Below are positions 16,869-26,111 of a stretch of DNA of 64,000 nt, piece by piece. The notes beneath the pieces are model-generated. The model worked only from the letters and a program-made list of their open reading frames with translations, was not told where the DNA came from and made no database searches. This stretch comes from Parahoeflea alexandrii (GTDB taxonomy: Bacteria; Pseudomonadota; Alphaproteobacteria; Rhizobiales; Rhizobiaceae). A program made the position numbers and the translations under genes. The number at the start of each line of letters is the position of its first letter. The first letter of the stretch is position 1. The stretch lies in NCBI RefSeq assembly GCF_027214025.1, contig NZ_JAPWHB010000007.1, positions 175,633-239,632 on the forward strand, given 5' to 3'.

Positions 16869-17480
16869 TTGTCCGCCCAGGCCAAAAATGTCGAATCGAA
16901 CCGTCAGAAAGGCGGAAGACGGCGCTCCGAATTACTCAAGACAGCCTGTGAGCACTTCTACGACCGCGGCTATGCAACCGCGTCAATGCGTGACATCGCG
17001 AACGAGATGGGTGTGACGCAAGCGGCGCTCTACTACCATTTCGTCAACAAGGAAGAGATCCTGTTTGCGCTGATCGAGGATTTCAACGAACGCCTCTCGG
17101 CATTGCTCGAATCCAAGCTAGACAGCGAGGGCGACAAGGTTGAGGGGCTGCGTAGCGCGATCCGTGCGCATATCCTGCTGGGCCGCTCCGATTTTCGCGA
17201 GTTCAAACTCGTGACGGAGGACAAGCAACAGCTTGGTCCAGTCCACGCTGAAGAAGTGCGTCAGCGTGAGCGGCAGATTTTCGACTTGTACAGGGACTGC
17301 ATCGAAGGGCTTGTCGTTGATCGCAAGATCAAGAACCGGGACCCGTCGGTCTGTACCTTCAACATTCTTGGAATCATCAATTTTGTCTTCAAATGGTATC
17401 GCCCGAACGGGCCGATGTCTTTGGACGAAATAGCCGACCAGACCGTCGATTTTGCATTGTCTGGCTTGCTTCGAACCTAA
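16869..17480 (+). CDS. TetR-family regulator of module B
   Basis: The 203-residue protein has a TetR N-terminal domain (SMRDIANEMGVTQAALYYHF, VNKEEILFALIEDF) and a C-terminal helical domain ending FVFKWYRPNGPMSLDEIADQ, a pattern common in regulators of fatty-acid and acyl-CoA operons. Start is TTG 16869 with GGGAGAG upstream. It is the first gene of module B, 42 bases before the binding-protein gene. It probably represses the operon and responds to the imported acid or its CoA ester. Confidence 0.88.
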   Translation: MSAQAKNVESNRQKGGRRRSELLKTACEHFYDRGYATASMRDIANEMGVTQAALYYHFVNKEEILFALIEDFNERLSALLESKLDSEGDKVEGLRSAIRAHILLGRSDFREFKLVTEDKQQLGPVHAEEVRQRERQIFDLYRDCIEGLVVDRKIKNRDPSVCTFNILGIINFVFKWYRPNGPMSLDEIADQTVDFALSGLLRT

Positions 17481-17522
17481 ATGCCGCGACGGACGGCACC
17501 ACAATTTCAGGGAGGAAATGCA

Positions 17523-18674
17523 ATGAATATCAAAAAACTCAGTCTCACCGCGCTGGCGCTTGGCGCGAGCATTCTGACTTACACCAGCGCTTTTGCGCAA
17601 GATGGCGCCCCGATCAGATTTGGCGCGCCACTAATCCTTAGCGGACCAGGAGCCTTCGCAGGCGAAGCTGGCAAACGCACCCTCGATGTTCTGGTAGATA
17701 CTGTAAACGCCGCTGGCGGCATCAATGGCCGCCCGGTGGAGATGATCTACTACGACACGGAAGGCAAGCCGGATGTTGCCGTAAGAGTGGTCAATCGGCT
17801 GGTGAAAAGCGACCGGGTCGACGCGGTGCTTGGTCCCATAGCAAGCTGGGAGGCCGTGGCGGTAAAGCAAGCGCTCGACCGTGCTGGGGTTCCAACATTG
17901 ATGCTTTCAGCCACCCGGGCTTCTGTCGATCCACAGACCGACTGCATGTTCAAGCTGCCGGCGGATGACGCTATCGTTGTGTCCAAGCTCTATGAATATC
18001 TCGTCAGTGCGGGTCTGACGAAGATCGCTGTAATTTCGACACTAGACGGGTTTGGCGACGGAGGGCATCGGGAGCTTGAGGAGCAAGCGAGTGCTGCAGG
18101 GATCGAGATTGTGTTCGACGAACGGTTTTCGATGGAGGACACAGATCTTGCTCCGCTGCTCAACAAAGTCAAACGCTCCGATGCACAGGCGCTGATCAAC
18201 TGGTCATCGTCGCGTGCTCCAGTGATCGTGACCAATACCGTGCGTCAGATTGGACTTGAAATCCCGCTCATTCACAGTCACGCCGCGCTTTCGCCTGCAG
18301 TGCTTAAGGGAGCCGGCGAAAATGCTGAGGGGATGCTCGCGGCAGGTGCCAAATTTGAGGCCGCTGACAGCCTTCCCGACGACGATCCGCAGAAAGCAGT
18401 CATCCAGGAATACCGTGCTTCCTACGAGGCGGCGTTCGGCGAAGCGCCCAACCAGTTTGGGGCTGGCGCATATGACGCGTTCAAGATTCTGACCGCAGCC
18501 ATCGGTCAAGTGGGCACTGAAACCAAAGCGTTGTGCCACGCTATTGAATCGACTTCGAACTACGTCGGTCTCGGTGGCATCTATACCTATTCTGAAAGTG
18601 ATCACGCAGGACTTGGGACCGATAGCGTCATCGTCTACCAAGTCCGATCGGGCGCTTGGCATATCGTCAAGTAA
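17523..18674 (+). CDS. Liv-type ABC substrate-binding protein (module B)
   Basis: The 383-residue protein starts with a signal peptide (MNIKKLSLTALALGASILT, cleavage near AFAQDG). It then has the type I periplasmic-binding fold of LivK-like proteins: IRFGAPLILSGPGAFAGEAG near the N-terminus, AGGINGRPVEMIYYDTEGKP, and the inter-lobe segments that follow. Substrates of this family range from branched-chain amino acids to aromatic and aliphatic acids. ATG 17523 follows AGGGAGGAAATGCA. It leads the transporter genes H-M-G-F. The following ligase and thiolase indicate a carboxylic acid ligand rather than an amino acid. Confidence 0.9.
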   Translation: MNIKKLSLTALALGASILTYTSAFAQDGAPIRFGAPLILSGPGAFAGEAGKRTLDVLVDTVNAAGGINGRPVEMIYYDTEGKPDVAVRVVNRLVKSDRVDAVLGPIASWEAVAVKQALDRAGVPTLMLSATRASVDPQTDCMFKLPADDAIVVSKLYEYLVSAGLTKIAVISTLDGFGDGGHRELEEQASAAGIEIVFDERFSMEDTDLAPLLNKVKRSDAQALINWSSSRAPVIVTNTVRQIGLEIPLIHSHAALSPAVLKGAGENAEGMLAAGAKFEAADSLPDDDPQKAVIQEYRASYEAAFGEAPNQFGAGAYDAFKILTAAIGQVGTETKALCHAIESTSNYVGLGGIYTYSESDHAGLGTDSVIVYQVRSGAWHIVK

Positions 18675-18683
18675 CAGGAGCTA

Positions 18684-19601
18684 ATGATGACCTCCTTGAT
18701 CGTCTCTGATCTCATCCAGATCGTCATGACCACGCTGACCGTGGGCAGTATGTATGCACTCATCGCTGTCGGCGTGTCACTGATCTACAGTGCCACGGGG
18801 GTCATCAACTTTGCGCAGGGCGAGTTCGTCATGCTCAGCGGCATGACAGTTGCCAGCCTATACGGGAGTATGGGCTGGCCGCTCACCACCGCAATCGCCG
18901 TAGCGCTCGTGGTGGTGCTGTTCTATGCGGCACTGCTCACCCTGCTGACCTCAATACTTGCCGCGCGGATTTCGCTCATAGGCGTGCTCATCATCACCAT
19001 CGGTGCGTCCATAGCCACACAGGGCATTGCCGCGCGCATCTGGGATAGCGACACGCACCGGTTCGCGCCGTTCTCGGGTGAAGATCCGATCCGCATTCTG
19101 GACGCCACCATATCGCCGCAAGCACTCTGGATTGTCGGGGTGACCGCGATTTGCATTGCCGGACTGATATGGTTCATGCGCTCGACCATGGCGGGCAAGG
19201 CCATGCGGGCCTGCTCCCTGGATCAGGCCGCCGCCACCATGGTCGGCATCCCGGTCAAGGCCACTGTGCTCTTGTCCTTTACACTATCTGGGCTGCTCGG
19301 CGCGGTCGGCGGCATCCTGACCACGCCGCTCACCACCATCGACGCCAATAGTGGCATGCTGCTTGCCATAAAGGGGTTCACTGCCGCTATGCTCGGCGGC
19401 ATGGGCAGCATCCCCGGCGCACTCTTTGGCGCATTGCTGATCGCATTTGTCGAAACCGTGACGGTCACTGTCGGATCCAGCGCATTCAAAGAGCTTCCGA
19501 CCTTCACCATTATCATCCTCGTGCTTCTATTCCTGCCCCGTGGCCTGGTCGGCGGTCGCAACGAGATCGGTCTTCAGCACGAAGACCTGACCCGTCAGTA
19601 A
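18684..19601 (+). CDS. LivH-type ABC permease (module B)
   Basis: The 305-residue inner-membrane permease of the branched-chain family has LivH landmarks: GSMYALIAVGVSLIYSATGV, INFAQGEFVMLSGM near the N-terminus, and AVKGFTAAMLGG-like and GSIPGALFGALLIAFVE segments near the end. It follows the binding-protein gene by 9 bases with AGGAG before the ATG. It pairs with the next gene (LivM type) to form the translocation path. Confidence 0.92.
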   Translation: MMTSLIVSDLIQIVMTTLTVGSMYALIAVGVSLIYSATGVINFAQGEFVMLSGMTVASLYGSMGWPLTTAIAVALVVVLFYAALLTLLTSILAARISLIGVLIITIGASIATQGIAARIWDSDTHRFAPFSGEDPIRILDATISPQALWIVGVTAICIAGLIWFMRSTMAGKAMRACSLDQAAATMVGIPVKATVLLSFTLSGLLGAVGGILTTPLTTIDANSGMLLAIKGFTAAMLGGMGSIPGALFGALLIAFVETVTVTVGSSAFKELPTFTIIILVLLFLPRGLVGGRNEIGLQHEDLTRQ

Positions 19602-19633
19602 TCCACTCTATGTCGCGCTCAGGAAGTCGAAAG

Positions 19634-20614
19634 ATGTCCATTCTCACCTTCATCAAGCAAGATGCGGTCCATTTGAACACGGCGCGAGTTGCCCTATTCC
19701 TGACCGCAATACTTCTCGTCCCCGTGGTCTTCGGCATAGGCTACTACCTGAACATGATGATCTTCATAGCTATTCTCTCATTGCCCGCTATGGGATTATC
19801 ACTGCTCAGTGGTCTTTCTGGCCAGCTTGCGATCTCGCACGGGGCTTTCTTCGCCATTGGAGCCTATGCCTCGGCAATTCTATCGACAAACATCGGGATC
19901 AACCCGGTGCTCTCGACTTTGTTGGCGCAGATGATCGTGGCGCTGGTTGCGGCTGCGATCGGTGCCGTTGTGCTGAGACTGCGCTCGCATTACCTCGCCA
20001 TCGCGACTCTGAGTTTTGCGATCATCGTGGAGCTTGTAATCAAAGAATGGAGCGGGCTTACCGGCGGCATGCAAGGCATGCTCAACATCCCGGCGATGGG
20101 CGCTCTTGGGCGCGAGGCGACCAGCGACATTCAATATTACTACATCTACTGGCCGATTACAGCGCTGTTGCTCCTGTTTGCGTTGAACCTGTCGTCGTCC
20201 CGCATCGGCCGTGCCCTGCGAGCGATCCGTGAAGGAGAGCCAATCGTGGATTCGCTGGGCATCCAGGCGGCGGAATACAAGATCGGAATTTATATCATCT
20301 CGTCGGTTTTTGCCGGTGTCGGCGGCGCGCTCTATGCGCATTTCGTCGGATTTGTGACCCCTGCCACTGGCTCGATCATGTTCGCCATCGAAATCATCAT
20401 GGTGCTGGCACTTGGTGGTTTTGACCGGCTGTGGGGTGCACTGGTCGGGGTGGTGCTGATCACCTTGCTAAACGAATACGCACTGGGCTTTGCCGATTAC
20501 AAAAAGATCATCCTCGGCGTGACGCTGATCGCGGTGATGCTCGTCTTCCCGCGTGGATTATTGCCCGGCCTGATCGATCTCGCCCGTAGCAACAAGTACG
20601 GCAGGACTGCGTGA
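19634..20614 (+). CDS. LivM-type ABC permease (module B)
   Basis: The 326-residue permease has LivM features: AMGLSLLSGLSGQLAISHGA, FFAIGAYASAILS, LRLRSHYLAIATLSFAIIVE, the cytoplasmic ALRAIREGEPIVDSLGI coupling segment, and a C-terminal GVTLIAVMLVFPRGLLPG. ATG 19634 is preferred because AGGAAG lies 8 bases upstream; an in-frame ATG at 19610 is also open. The stop overlaps the start of the ATPase gene. Confidence 0.92.
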   Translation: MSILTFIKQDAVHLNTARVALFLTAILLVPVVFGIGYYLNMMIFIAILSLPAMGLSLLSGLSGQLAISHGAFFAIGAYASAILSTNIGINPVLSTLLAQMIVALVAAAIGAVVLRLRSHYLAIATLSFAIIVELVIKEWSGLTGGMQGMLNIPAMGALGREATSDIQYYYIYWPITALLLLFALNLSSSRIGRALRAIREGEPIVDSLGIQAAEYKIGIYIISSVFAGVGGALYAHFVGFVTPATGSIMFAIEIIMVLALGGFDRLWGALVGVVLITLLNEYALGFADYKKIILGVTLIAVMLVFPRGLLPGLIDLARSNKYGRTA

Positions 20615-21375
20615 TGCTTAGGGTTTCTGCACTTGAAAAACGCTTCGGTGGTCTCGCCGCACTCAACGATGTCAGCTTCTCCGTCGCGCCGGGGCAGATC
20701 AAGTCTGTGATTGGGCCGAATGGTGCGGGAAAGACGACGCTGTTCAACCTCATCGCTGGAACGTTAAGTCCGTCGGCAGGCGACATTCATCTTGACGGTG
20801 TTAGCATTGCAGGGCTTCCCGCCGCCGCCATCGGGGCAGCAGGTGTTGCGCGAACGTTTCAGCAGCCGCGTGTCTTTGCCTCGCTCTCGATCCTCGAAAA
20901 CGCCATGCTCGGCGGGCACCGCTTCCATAAGGGGGGATTCCTTGCTTGTGGATTGGGTCTGCGTCATACCCGGCGTGAAGAGGAAAAGCTGCGCGCGCGG
21001 GCCGAAAAATGGCTCGATTTCGCAGGTATCCAGTCCATCAAGCACCGCAATGCAAGCGAGTTGCCGCTCGGGCAGCAACGCTACGTCGAGATCGCGCGGG
21101 CCATGGCAACTGGAGCCAAGCTCATCCTGATGGACGAGCCTGCTGCGGGTCTCGACGAAACCGAGACCAAGGAACTGGGTGAGATGGTGCGTGCAATCCG
21201 TGGCACTGGCACCACCGTTCTGATCATTGATCACCACATGGATTTTATCATGAGCCTGGCCGATGAGGTGCTTGTTCTCAACTTCGGACAATGGCTCGCA
21301 GAAGGTACGCCTTCGCAAATCCAGAACTCGGAAATAGTGATCGAGGCTTATCTCGGGAGTGACGACGATGCTTGA
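20614..21375 (+). CDS. LivG-type ABC ATPase (module B)
   Basis: The 253-residue ATPase has Walker A (GPNGAGKTT), the family-specific signature LPLGQQRYVEIARAMA in place of LSGGQ, Walker B (LILMDEPAAGL) and switch histidine (IIDHHMDF). The ending (VIEAYLGS) is typical of LivG. The ATG overlaps the permease stop (TGATG); a GTG one codon upstream is also possible. It acts with the next ATPase as a heterodimer. Confidence 0.93.
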   Translation: MLRVSALEKRFGGLAALNDVSFSVAPGQIKSVIGPNGAGKTTLFNLIAGTLSPSAGDIHLDGVSIAGLPAAAIGAAGVARTFQQPRVFASLSILENAMLGGHRFHKGGFLACGLGLRHTRREEEKLRARAEKWLDFAGIQSIKHRNASELPLGQQRYVEIARAMATGAKLILMDEPAAGLDETETKELGEMVRAIRGTGTTVLIIDHHMDFIMSLADEVLVLNFGQWLAEGTPSQIQNSEIVIEAYLGSDDDA

Positions 21376-22084
21376 TCTACGCGATCTTTCCGTCTCCTAC
21401 GGTAATATCTCAGCGCTGAAGAACGTCTCTCTCAAGGTCGAGGCGGGTGAGATCGTCGCGCTGATCGGCTCCAATGGTGCGGGCAAATCTACGCTGATCA
21501 AGACCTGCGCCGGATTGGTTCCTCCCAGCGCAGGCGAGATCTTCCTCAACGAGACCAACCTGCTGAAACAGGCTCCTTCGCGCCGCGCGGCACTCGGTAT
21601 CGCCGTCGTGCCCGAAAACCGGCGGTTGTTCGATGACATGAGTGTGCGCGATAATCTGCAACTCGGGGCCTATTCGCAACGCGCCCACCGGAGCAAAATG
21701 GCATCGGATATGGCGGAGATCTTTGCGCTTTTCCCGCGCCTTGAGGAACGGCAGAACCAAAAAGCAATGACCATGTCCGGCGGCGAACAGCAGATGCTGG
21801 CCATTGGGCGCGCGCTCATGAGCCGCCCGCAGATCGTCCTCATGGACGAACCCTCTATCGGTCTCGCTCCTAAAGTGGTCAGCCAGATCTTTGACGCGAT
21901 CGTTCAGATGCGCGCGAAAGGCTTGACGGTACTCCTGGCCGAGCAGAATGCCTCGGCCTCTCTTAAAATCGCTGACCGGGCATATGTGCTCGAACTGGGC
22001 CGCGTCACCATGAGCGGCACAGCCAAGGAATTGAAGGAGTCAGACAAGGTGCGGAAACTTTATCTGGGTGGGGGAGCTGCATGA
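21368..22084 (+). CDS. LivF-type ABC ATPase (module B)
   Basis: The 238-residue ATPase has Walker A (GSNGAGKST), signature MSGGEQQMLAIGRALM, Walker B (IVLMDEPSIGL) and the LivF-type LAEQNASASLKIADRAYVLE. It overlaps the LivG-type gene by 8 bases and is overlapped by the SDR gene at its end. This tight packing shows one translationally coupled operon. Confidence 0.93.
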   Translation: MLDLRDLSVSYGNISALKNVSLKVEAGEIVALIGSNGAGKSTLIKTCAGLVPPSAGEIFLNETNLLKQAPSRRAALGIAVVPENRRLFDDMSVRDNLQLGAYSQRAHRSKMASDMAEIFALFPRLEERQNQKAMTMSGGEQQMLAIGRALMSRPQIVLMDEPSIGLAPKVVSQIFDAIVQMRAKGLTVLLAEQNASASLKIADRAYVLELGRVTMSGTAKELKESDKVRKLYLGGGAA

Positions 22085-22911
22085 CACAGCAGGTTGCGCT
22101 TGTAACGGGTGCCGGCGGAAGCATAGGCACCGAAATTTCCAAAGCGCTGGCTGGCGCTGGCTTCGCCATTGCGGTGAACGACATCAAGGCAGAGCCTGCC
22201 GACGCCTGCGTTGCCATGCTGACCGCCGCCGGACATCGGGCACGCTCGTTTCTGGCAGATATTTCCGACGCCGCGGCTGTCAATGCGATGGTCGCCGATA
22301 TCGAAGCGGAATTCGGTCCGCTCGGTGCCCTCGTAAACAACGCGGGTGTACCCGGCCCCTTCTCGCTTCTCGTCGATCTGGACGATGATGTCTGGGCGCG
22401 GACGTTGAATGTGCATCTCACCGGCTCGTTCTACCTTGTGCGCGCGGTAGCTCGCCGCATGATCCCCCGCAATGTTGGCCGCATCGTGTCAATTGCTTCG
22501 GTTGCCGGGCTGCGCGGCACCGTGGGCAGCGGCGAATACGGGGCGGCCAAGGCCGGGATGATTTGCCTGACCATGACCGCAGCCAAGGAACTCGCCCCCT
22601 TCGGAATCACAGCAAACGCCATTGCGCCTGGCATGGTGGGCACCGAGATCAACCGTTCGCTCGCCGATCAGGGCAGCCGGTTCATTCAGACGGCGCTCGA
22701 CGCGACCCCGGATGGGAGTCTTGTGCCCCCCGCCGATATAGCCGGACTTGTCGCGTATCTGTGTAGCCCCGCCGCTGCCCGTATCAACGGCGTGACGATG
22801 CCCATTGATGGAGCTTCGACGCTCGAAATGGGCACCGATAGTTATATGCGCAGAAGCCTCGGCAAGCGCTCTCCTTTCCTGAAGGGCTTGGCCGATGACC
22901 CATCTGCATGA
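22081..22911 (+). CDS. SDR dehydrogenase, probable 3-hydroxyacyl-CoA dehydrogenase (module B)
   Basis: The 276-residue classical SDR has the cofactor motif TGAGGSIGTEI (residues 9-19), NNAG (86-89), and the catalytic Asn110, Ser140, Tyr153 and Lys157 (YGAAK). Its place between the importer and the ligase, with a thiolase downstream, fits oxidation of a 3-hydroxyacyl-CoA or of an alcohol on the imported acid. This reaction is inferred from context. The start overlaps the LivF-type stop by 4 bases. Confidence 0.85.
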   Translation: MTQQVALVTGAGGSIGTEISKALAGAGFAIAVNDIKAEPADACVAMLTAAGHRARSFLADISDAAAVNAMVADIEAEFGPLGALVNNAGVPGPFSLLVDLDDDVWARTLNVHLTGSFYLVRAVARRMIPRNVGRIVSIASVAGLRGTVGSGEYGAAKAGMICLTMTAAKELAPFGITANAIAPGMVGTEINRSLADQGSRFIQTALDATPDGSLVPPADIAGLVAYLCSPAAARINGVTMPIDGASTLEMGTDSYMRRSLGKRSPFLKGLADDPSA

Positions 22912-24412
22912 CATCCTGATCAGGAGTGCGAATGCGCATCCTGACCAGACAGCCATAATTTTTGAAGATCGAAGCCTGACCTTCAGCGCGCTCTTGCGCG
23001 CATCAGTGGCGCTTGCGGCCAAACTCGTTGAGGAGGGCGCACAGGAGGGCGATTACATCGCTTTTCTCGATGAGAACAGCCTTGAGTTTCCCTTGGTTGT
23101 TTTCGCGGTCACGTTAATCGGCGCTATCTTTGTGCCGGTGAACTTCCGCTTCGCATCGGATGAAATCGCCTATGTGCTGAGCGATGCCAGACCGCGATTT
23201 CTGCTGACCTCCCCGAGCTATGCCAAACTGGCCAAGGATGCGGTGACTCACGATGGCGCTGCAACCCAAATTGTCGAAGTCCCCAGGGCGGAAACGTTGC
23301 TTGATGTGCCACACCGCACGTTCACTCCGGCCCGCCCCGACCCCTCGGGGCCCGCTATGGTAATGTATACCAGCGGCACCACAGGCTTTCCCAAAGGTGC
23401 CTTGTTGTCCCATTCCGCCTATCTCGCGAATATTCGAGCTATCGCCAACGCCGGAAATCTGGTGAGCGAAGACAAGATGCTTGTCGCCCTGCCGCTGTTT
23501 CACAATGGGGGGTTGATCGCACAGCTCTTGCCTGCGCTTTCGCTCGGTGCGCTCGCTGTGATCCTGCCGCGCGGCTTCGACCCCGACAGGGTGCTTTCAA
23601 TCGTCGAGGAACATGGCATCACTGTTACAATGTGGGTTCCGACCATGCTCGCCATGATCCTTGGCGCTAATGCACAGGAGCGGCATGATGCTGCCAGCCT
23701 GAGCAAAATCTGGTACGGCTCGTCTCCCATCGCGCCCAAGCTTTATGCCCGCGTGAAGGCCACATTCGGTGCTGCACTCTATCAGTTTTATGGCATGACA
23801 GAGGTCGGCATGACAGCCGTGCTGACACCCGAGGATCACGATACGCATCCACAGGCAACGGGCCGTGCCCTGCCGATTACCGCGATGCGCATTGTCGACA
23901 TTGAGGATCAGGACGTGCGCCCCGGCGAGGTCGGTGAGCTCATTTGGCGCCAGTCGCCCACAGGCATGATCGGGTATCTGGGCAAGGAGGAGGCCTCCCG
24001 CGAAACCATCCGGGATGGCTGGATCTACACAGGCGATATGGCTCGCAACCTCGACAATGGGGTCTTCCTGCTCGTGGATCGCAAGAAAGACATGATCATT
24101 TCGGGAGCCGAAAACATCTATCCACGTGAGATCGAACTTGCGTTGCTGACCCATCCTGATGTGGCAGAAGTGGCTGTATTCGGTATCCCTGATCCGGTCT
24201 ATGGCGAAGCCGTCTGTGCTGCGGTGGTGGTCAAAGAAGGGCGCGTGCTCAGCGAGGGTGAGGTTATTGCCTACTGTGCGGAGCATCTTGCGGGATACAA
24301 GAAACCCAAACGTGTCCTGTTCGAACAGGCACTTCCGAAGAACACCGCCGGGAAAGTACTCAAGGCCCAGTTGCGTGCACCATTCTGGAAACATGAAGAG
24401 CGAGCGATCTGA
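22895..24412 (+). CDS. AMP-forming acyl-CoA ligase (module B)
   Basis: The 505-residue ANL-superfamily enzyme has the ATP-binding P-loop YTSGTTGFPKGALLSH, the YGMTEVG motif, the YTGDMARN aspartate and the hinge DRKKDMIISGAENIYPREIE. The catalytic lysine region PKNTAGKVLK is near the end. It activates a carboxylic acid to its CoA thioester using ATP. It overlaps the SDR gene by 17 bases. The lack of a membrane anchor fits activation of the acid after ABC import. Confidence 0.93.
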   Translation: MTHLHDILIRSANAHPDQTAIIFEDRSLTFSALLRASVALAAKLVEEGAQEGDYIAFLDENSLEFPLVVFAVTLIGAIFVPVNFRFASDEIAYVLSDARPRFLLTSPSYAKLAKDAVTHDGAATQIVEVPRAETLLDVPHRTFTPARPDPSGPAMVMYTSGTTGFPKGALLSHSAYLANIRAIANAGNLVSEDKMLVALPLFHNGGLIAQLLPALSLGALAVILPRGFDPDRVLSIVEEHGITVTMWVPTMLAMILGANAQERHDAASLSKIWYGSSPIAPKLYARVKATFGAALYQFYGMTEVGMTAVLTPEDHDTHPQATGRALPITAMRIVDIEDQDVRPGEVGELIWRQSPTGMIGYLGKEEASRETIRDGWIYTGDMARNLDNGVFLLVDRKKDMIISGAENIYPREIELALLTHPDVAEVAVFGIPDPVYGEAVCAAVVVKEGRVLSEGEVIAYCAEHLAGYKKPKRVLFEQALPKNTAGKVLKAQLRAPFWKHEERAI

Positions 24413-24413
24413 G

Positions 24414-24854
24414 ATGCCCGGCAAGATCAACCTGAGGGATCTGGAGCCGATGCGCCCCGGTCTGTTTGAATTTGACACCGAAGGCCGCCCCATTGCGCTT
24501 GTTGGCGGACGTTGCCCGAGCTGCGGTCAAATCACCTTCCCCAAGCGAGCCGCCTGCGGAAAATGTCCACTGGATGCCGGTCCCGATCGCCATGTGCTCT
24601 CGACCAAAGGTGAGATCTACAGCGCAACCGTGGTGCATGTTCCCTCGGGCCTCGGCCATGCTGCGCCCTATGCCTATGGCTATGTCGATTTGCCGGCCGA
24701 TGATGCTCGGATATTCGCGCCCCTTTTCGGCCTCGAAGGTCAAGCTTGGCGTCCCGGTCAGAAGGTCAAGCTGGTCTTTGCCAAAATTGATGCCAAGGCG
24801 CTTCCCGACCTTCTCGGCTATGGCTTTGCGCCTGAAGAAGAGGTAGCACAATGA
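24414..24854 (+). CDS. DUF35 zinc-ribbon/OB-fold protein, thiolase partner
   Basis: The 146-residue protein has two CxxC pairs (CPSC and CGKC) forming a rubredoxin-like zinc ribbon at about residues 34-55, followed by an OB fold. Such DUF35 proteins associate with SCP2-type thiolases or aldolases and are thought to help bind the CoA substrate. The thiolase gene begins 4 bases before this gene ends. ATG 24414 is chosen just after the ligase stop; ATG 24393, overlapping the ligase end, is an alternative. Confidence 0.85.
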   Translation: MPGKINLRDLEPMRPGLFEFDTEGRPIALVGGRCPSCGQITFPKRAACGKCPLDAGPDRHVLSTKGEIYSATVVHVPSGLGHAAPYAYGYVDLPADDARIFAPLFGLEGQAWRPGQKVKLVFAKIDAKALPDLLGYGFAPEEEVAQ

Positions 24855-26023
24855 CTTGGCAACCTCCCAGGCCCGCCTTCGTCTCCGGCGTCGGCATGAC
24901 CGATTTTGGTAAACACGAAAACCGCACACTGACCGATCTCGCCTGTGAGGCATCGATCAAGGCCATTGTCGATGCGGGTGTGCTGCCCAGCGATATCGAG
25001 GCTGCTTACTGCGGCAGTGCGCTTGCCGGCATCTTGCAACGGGATTCAGGGGTTGGCCAGTCGGTGCTCATGGAGCTTGGCATCACCCGGGTTCCCGTCA
25101 TCAATGTTGAAAACGCCTGCGCTACAGGGGCCACGGCGCTGCATCTCGCATGGCGCGATGTGGCTTATGGCATCCATGACGTTGTGCTTGCCTTTGGTGT
25201 CGACAAGGCCGTGATGCCAAAGGGCACGGTGCTGGCGGCCGGAACAGCCACGTTCGAGGCGCAGCTAGGCGACATCTTTCCCGGAACCTTCGCCCTGATA
25301 GCCCAACGCCACATGTCGCAATACGGCACGACCGCCGAGCAGATGGCGCTCGTCTCTGTGAAGAACCATGACAATGGTGTGCTCAATCCCTACGCCCAGT
25401 TCAACAAACCAATGACCCTCGACGACGTGCTGAACTCGCCGATGATCGCCGAACCGCTAACGCTGTTTTCATGCTGCCCCAACAGCGACGGCGCCGCCGC
25501 AGCTGTCGTCTGTTCGCGCGACTGGCTCGAACGGACCATGGGCGGCGCGGTGCGCATCGGTGCATCTGTGCTCGCCTCGGGGGACTACGATCCGAAGCGC
25601 GACATGACCTATTGGGAAAGTGAGGCATTCTGCGCTCAGCAAGCCTACAAGGCCGCCGGAATCAGCGCCCTCGATGTCGATGTGGTCGAAGTCCATGACG
25701 CCTTCACCATTTCCGAGATTGTCCATTGTGAAACGCTCGGCTTCTGCAAGCGCGGCGATGGCGGTGCATTCACCGAAAGCGGTGCGACCGGCATTCATGG
25801 ACAGATCCCAATAAATCCAAGCGGGGGTCTCCTTGCGCGGGGACATCCGCCGGGAGCCTCGGGGCTTGCGCAGATTTTCGAGCTGACCACCCAATTGCGC
25901 GGCACAGCAGATGCGCGGCAGGTAAAGGCTCCTTCGGTTGCACTGGCGCAGATCATGGGCGGCAGCAAAGCGAATGATGCCCAGGCCTGTGCGGTCCATA
26001 TCCTCATGAAAGACCTTGATTGA
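24851..26023 (+). CDS. SCP2/lipid-transfer-type thiolase (module B)
   Basis: The 390-residue thiolase-fold enzyme has the nucleophilic Cys90 in VENACATGATAL, a VEVHDAFT motif (the HDxF histidine region of the SCP2-thiolase class) and the C-terminal catalytic His in LLARGHPPGASG. It may cleave a 3-ketoacyl-CoA thiolytically. Alternatively, since DUF35-paired relatives in steroid degradation act as retro-aldolases, it could cleave a tertiary beta-hydroxyacyl-CoA. It is the last gene of module B, and IS relics follow within 90 bases. Confidence 0.88.
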   Translation: MTWQPPRPAFVSGVGMTDFGKHENRTLTDLACEASIKAIVDAGVLPSDIEAAYCGSALAGILQRDSGVGQSVLMELGITRVPVINVENACATGATALHLAWRDVAYGIHDVVLAFGVDKAVMPKGTVLAAGTATFEAQLGDIFPGTFALIAQRHMSQYGTTAEQMALVSVKNHDNGVLNPYAQFNKPMTLDDVLNSPMIAEPLTLFSCCPNSDGAAAAVVCSRDWLERTMGGAVRIGASVLASGDYDPKRDMTYWESEAFCAQQAYKAAGISALDVDVVEVHDAFTISEIVHCETLGFCKRGDGGAFTESGATGIHGQIPINPSGGLLARGHPPGASGLAQIFELTTQLRGTADARQVKAPSVALAQIMGGSKANDAQACAVHILMKDLD

Positions 26024-26111
26024 CACAGCAACGCCGTCGCCGAGCTTCCAGCGGACGTTCGAAGCCTGCCTCGGCCAGCCGCTCGGAATATTTGATAGAC
26101 ACGTATTAAAC

